In this document: piece by piece, positions 46,940 to 49,536 of the stretch
Position numbering within the stretch: the stretch's first letter is position 1
How the letters are laid out: each line of letters opens with the position of its first letter
Assembly: GCA_019894665.1 (NCBI GenBank)
Contig: JAGXOC010000007.1
Span: forward strand, 1-49,536
DNA length: 49,536 nucleotides
Source of the DNA: Candidatus Thorarchaeota archaeon
GTDB lineage: Archaea; Asgardarchaeota; Thorarchaeia; Thorarchaeales; Thorarchaeaceae
Reading direction: 5' to 3'
Made by a program: the position numbers and the translations under genes
Notes under the pieces: model-generated
Told to the model about the DNA's origin: nothing
The model's database searches: none
The model's input: the letters and a program-made list of their open reading frames with translations, nothing else

Positions 46940-47230
46940 TTGACCGAAGTCTTTGTGAAACTCATGAATAAGGGACTCAAAAACTCAGAGCATAACAAGT
47001 TCACATTTGAAACCAAAGAGGACGGAACTGTCCGAGATCTGATTGATGAGCTACATGAAGAGTATGGAGAGAGATTCGAAGTCTATCTTGAGGACAAAGA
47101 AAAACGAGTCCTGAGAAGAGACGCAGTGGTCGTTGTCAACGGAATGAATATGGTTGCTCGAAAAGGAGAGAAAACAGAATTATCCAAAGGCGACCTCATC
47201 GTATTCATGATTGCAGCTGTTGGTGGATGA
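46940..47230 (+). CDS. MoaD/ThiS-type ubiquitin-like sulfur-carrier protein (TTG start)
   Basis: 96 aa with C-terminal ...GDLIVFMIAAVGG di-glycine end. Confidence 0.82.
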   Translation: MTEVFVKLMNKGLKNSEHNKFTFETKEDGTVRDLIDELHEEYGERFEVYLEDKEKRVLRRDAVVVVNGMNMVARKGEKTELSKGDLIVFMIAAVGG

Positions 47231-47242
47231 AAATTGGGAGGA

Positions 47243-47262
47243 GAGGGTGAAAAACCACCCTC
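47243..47262. terminator. hairpin GAGGGTG-AAAAAC-CACCCTC between convergent genes
   Basis: gagggtgaaaaaccaccctc. Confidence 0.55.
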
Positions 47263-47264
47263 AA

Positions 47265-48461
47265 TCAGTCTTCAGGGAAGTAGTCTGGTTCAAGAATCTC
47301 TGAGTCCACGATTCCAGCTGATACAGCCATTATTTCAGCTACATCTAGAACTCTTATGTCTAGATCAGCCTCGTACATTCCGTGTGTAAGATTCATCTCG
47401 CATGCAGGACAAATTGTAGTCATCAACTCTGCATTGGTTTCGACAAAGTCACGAATTCGTTCGTCAGATACCTTCTGTGAATGGTCCGGAAACATGATTT
47501 TGCATCCTCCGCCACCCCCGCAGCAGAATGCCTGCTCTCGATTCCTAGACATCTCGATAAGTTCTATTCCGGGGATTGCTTCTAACACCTTGCGTGGCGG
47601 GTCGTAGATATCACGGTAGCGTCCAATCTCACAGGGGTCGTGGTAAGTGACCTTCTTGTTGACCAGAGTGTTGAACTTCAATTTCTTCTGGTCGACAATC
47701 TCTTGTAGAATCTCACTTGTGTGACGGACCTTGAAGGGAAATTCTTCTATTCCGAGAAGATGAGGATATTCTTCATCAAAAGCCCTGAAACAACTAGGAC
47801 AGGGTGTTATGATCTCCTTTACTCCCCGATCCTGTAATTTCTTCAGGTAAGCTTTGGCATAGTCTGTAGCGTTTTCCATCTTACCGGTTATCCAGTACGG
47901 AGTCCCGCAACAGGTTTGGTCATCACCAAGGAAATCCAGCGCATACCCGGCGGCTTGAAGAAGCCGGACTAGGATGTTGGTCTTCTCTTTGAAACGATGA
48001 CTCGCAAGACAGCCCGGATAGAACAGTGTTCCTGAGCCCTCTTTGAATTCTAACCCCTCAGCCCATTTGTTATGCACTTTGGGGAGATCAGCAAAGATGT
48101 TACCTGAAGAGGTGACTGTGTCAGCCATATTCGCTCCATCTTCAGGAATCTTGATTCCCTGCTCAATGAAGTCTTGGCGCATCGCCTTAGTGATTTCAAT
48201 CACATCAATCTGAGCGGCTTTCTTACATTCCTCTCTACATCGTCCGCACATGAAACAACCAAAAATCCGTTCTGCAAGGTCTTCTGAGTATTCGAGCTTG
48301 CCCTCAAGGATTGACCTAGCAATAGCCATTCGACCTCTGGCTGTAGAGGACTCCCAGTGCTGGGTGAAAATCTCAGGACACCGGTCATTGTAGTCCATGC
48401 CACGGCAAAACTCACATCTCCCGCAAGCATAGATCATGTCCTTGTACTCTTCGATTCTCAT
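47265..48461 (-). CDS. (Fe-S)-binding protein with two CCG domains (GlpC/LutA/HdrD-like)
   Basis: CGRCEFCRG...CFMCGRCREEC; LFYPGCLASHR...DQTCCGTPYW...CPSC; HDPCEIGRYRDIYDPPRKVLEAIPG...AFCCGGGGGC. Confidence 0.92.
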   Translation of the reverse strand: MRIEEYKDMIYACGRCEFCRGMDYNDRCPEIFTQHWESSTARGRMAIARSILEGKLEYSEDLAERIFGCFMCGRCREECKKAAQIDVIEITKAMRQDFIEQGIKIPEDGANMADTVTSSGNIFADLPKVHNKWAEGLEFKEGSGTLFYPGCLASHRFKEKTNILVRLLQAAGYALDFLGDDQTCCGTPYWITGKMENATDYAKAYLKKLQDRGVKEIITPCPSCFRAFDEEYPHLLGIEEFPFKVRHTSEILQEIVDQKKLKFNTLVNKKVTYHDPCEIGRYRDIYDPPRKVLEAIPGIELIEMSRNREQAFCCGGGGGCKIMFPDHSQKVSDERIRDFVETNAELMTTICPACEMNLTHGMYEADLDIRVLDVAEIMAVSAGIVDSEILEPDYFPED

Positions 48462-49536
48462 CGCAATTCCTCCTCTGGAATGAAGATTCCGCGTTGCAGG
48501 ATGTTCTTTGGATCAAGGGTCTTTTTGAGTGTCTTCAATAACCGATAGTACCCAGTGTCTCTCTCAGCAACAAATCTCCGCAGTCCGTCTCTTCCACCTA
48601 TTCCATAGGGGACAACAGGGCCGCGGAGTGTAATCTCGTCGATCTCATCAGCCATCTTGACGAGTTCTTGCCAATCCTCAGGTTCTTTGTAATTGGTAAC
48701 CATGAATGCAAGCCAGTCTCTGGGGAGAATCTGTCCACCAAAACCAGCTTTGGTGTATCCTCTTTTCTCGATGAGCTCCTCCTTCCAGATTCTATACATG
48801 AAGGGAATGTCGTCAATTCGGAGAGACCCCGAACCAAAGAAGTGCCAGACTCCAGAGGTGAAAAGGTCTGTAAGTCCAGTAAGGATTCTTCCGAAATAAT
48901 CGTCTGCAGGTGCACGGTCTCCAATCTCACCGCCCAGCTCATTGAGTTTCTCAACTATCTTCATCTTTCTGTGGTCGACTATCTCTTGCTCATATCCGAA
49001 TATGTCCATCATCAGGAAGAACACTTCAGGTGCCGAGGGATCCACCCAGAGGTAGATACCTTGCATATACTCGTCACCCACATGCCTGTTGATGAAGTGA
49101 CCAAATTCTATGACATCATCAAGGGTCTTCATTGTCGCGGTGAGACGTTCAGACACGTCAGTTGTCGGTCGGATCCGCACTGTGAGTTCTGTACAAACTC
49201 CGAGAATGCCTTCTGCACCGATAAACATGCCAGCAAGATCAGGACCTAAACATTGACGTTTGAATTTCCCAGCGCTTGGCCATGCAGCAGAACCGGTCTC
49301 AACTATGTCGCCATTAGGTAGAACCATCTCCAGAGTGACTATGTCTGAATTACCATGGAAACCAAACTTTGCTGTTGAATGTGGCCCACCTCCAGCTTTC
49401 ATGACTGACCCACCAACGGTCATAGCAGGACCTCCTGCTTCACTGCAGAGGTAGGTCAAGCCTTGTTTACGCAATTCGTGGTCTAGTTTGGCCCAGGTAC
49501 AGTTGGGTTGTACAGTTGCAACGAGATCACGCTCAC
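48458..49536 (-). CDS. FAD-linked oxidase (GlcD/lactate-glycolate dehydrogenase-like), truncated at window end
   Basis: C-terminal oxidase SEAGGPAMTVGGSVMKAGGGPHSTAKFGFHGNSD...FIGAEGILGVCTELTVRI...LDPKNILQRGIF; frame stays open to the last base (ERDLVATVQPNCTWAKLDHEL upstream). Confidence 0.92.
   Translation of the reverse strand, partial: ERDLVATVQPNCTWAKLDHELRKQGLTYLCSEAGGPAMTVGGSVMKAGGGPHSTAKFGFHGNSDIVTLEMVLPNGDIVETGSAAWPSAGKFKRQCLGPDLAGMFIGAEGILGVCTELTVRIRPTTDVSERLTATMKTLDDVIEFGHFINRHVGDEYMQGIYLWVDPSAPEVFFLMMDIFGYEQEIVDHRKMKIVEKLNELGGEIGDRAPADDYFGRILTGLTDLFTSGVWHFFGSGSLRIDDIPFMYRIWKEELIEKRGYTKAGFGGQILPRDWLAFMVTNYKEPEDWQELVKMADEIDEITLRGPVVPYGIGGRDGLRRFVAERDTGYYRLLKTLKKTLDPKNILQRGIFIPEEELR

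Noticed and set aside
1-49536. CRISPR arrays, insertion sequences, prophage genes
   Set aside because: No regularly spaced direct repeats, transposase/integrase or phage structural ORFs noticed

Overview
49.5 kb of an archaeal chromosome with no rRNA, tRNA or CRISPR array that I could recognise. Roadblock/LC7 proteins, a DUF99 protein, F420/AOR-type enzymes and an S8 protease resembling site-1 protease are compatible with an Asgard lineage, but that assignment is inference. Positions 1-23 kb are mostly housekeeping or accessory single genes: an ABC-2 exporter, a DMT transporter fused to an Lrp/AsnC RAM domain, an acidic-tailed coiled-coil protein, an ATP-grasp ligase, GlmS, a double wHTH regulator, tandem and single roadblock proteins, a BMP-like lipoprotein, an HD phosphohydrolase, DUF99, a subtilase with a GATase-like C-terminus, a CPBP protease, dodecin, an ABC-2 permease, an AlkA-like glycosylase, a C25/caspase-fold-like protease, a HAD phosphatase, a DegT aminotransferase and DUF2085. 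Positions 23-28 kb carry a ferredoxin/AOR/LLM/MFS cluster. Positions 28-46 kb form an accessory metabolic island: an Asp/Glu-hydantoin racemase, two DUF917 proteins, two APC permeases, a corrinoid protein, an MttB-family methyltransferase and two ATC-hydrolase-like proteins. Embedded in it is a duplicated, inverted module of a nucleotidyltransferase and a calcineurin-like metallophosphoesterase, head-to-head in both copies, plus a nearby 2-TM membrane protein. This duplicated module is my best candidate for an undescribed system. The end of the window has an alcohol dehydrogenase, a MoaD/ThiS-like protein, a CCG-domain Fe-S protein and a truncated FAD-linked oxidase.
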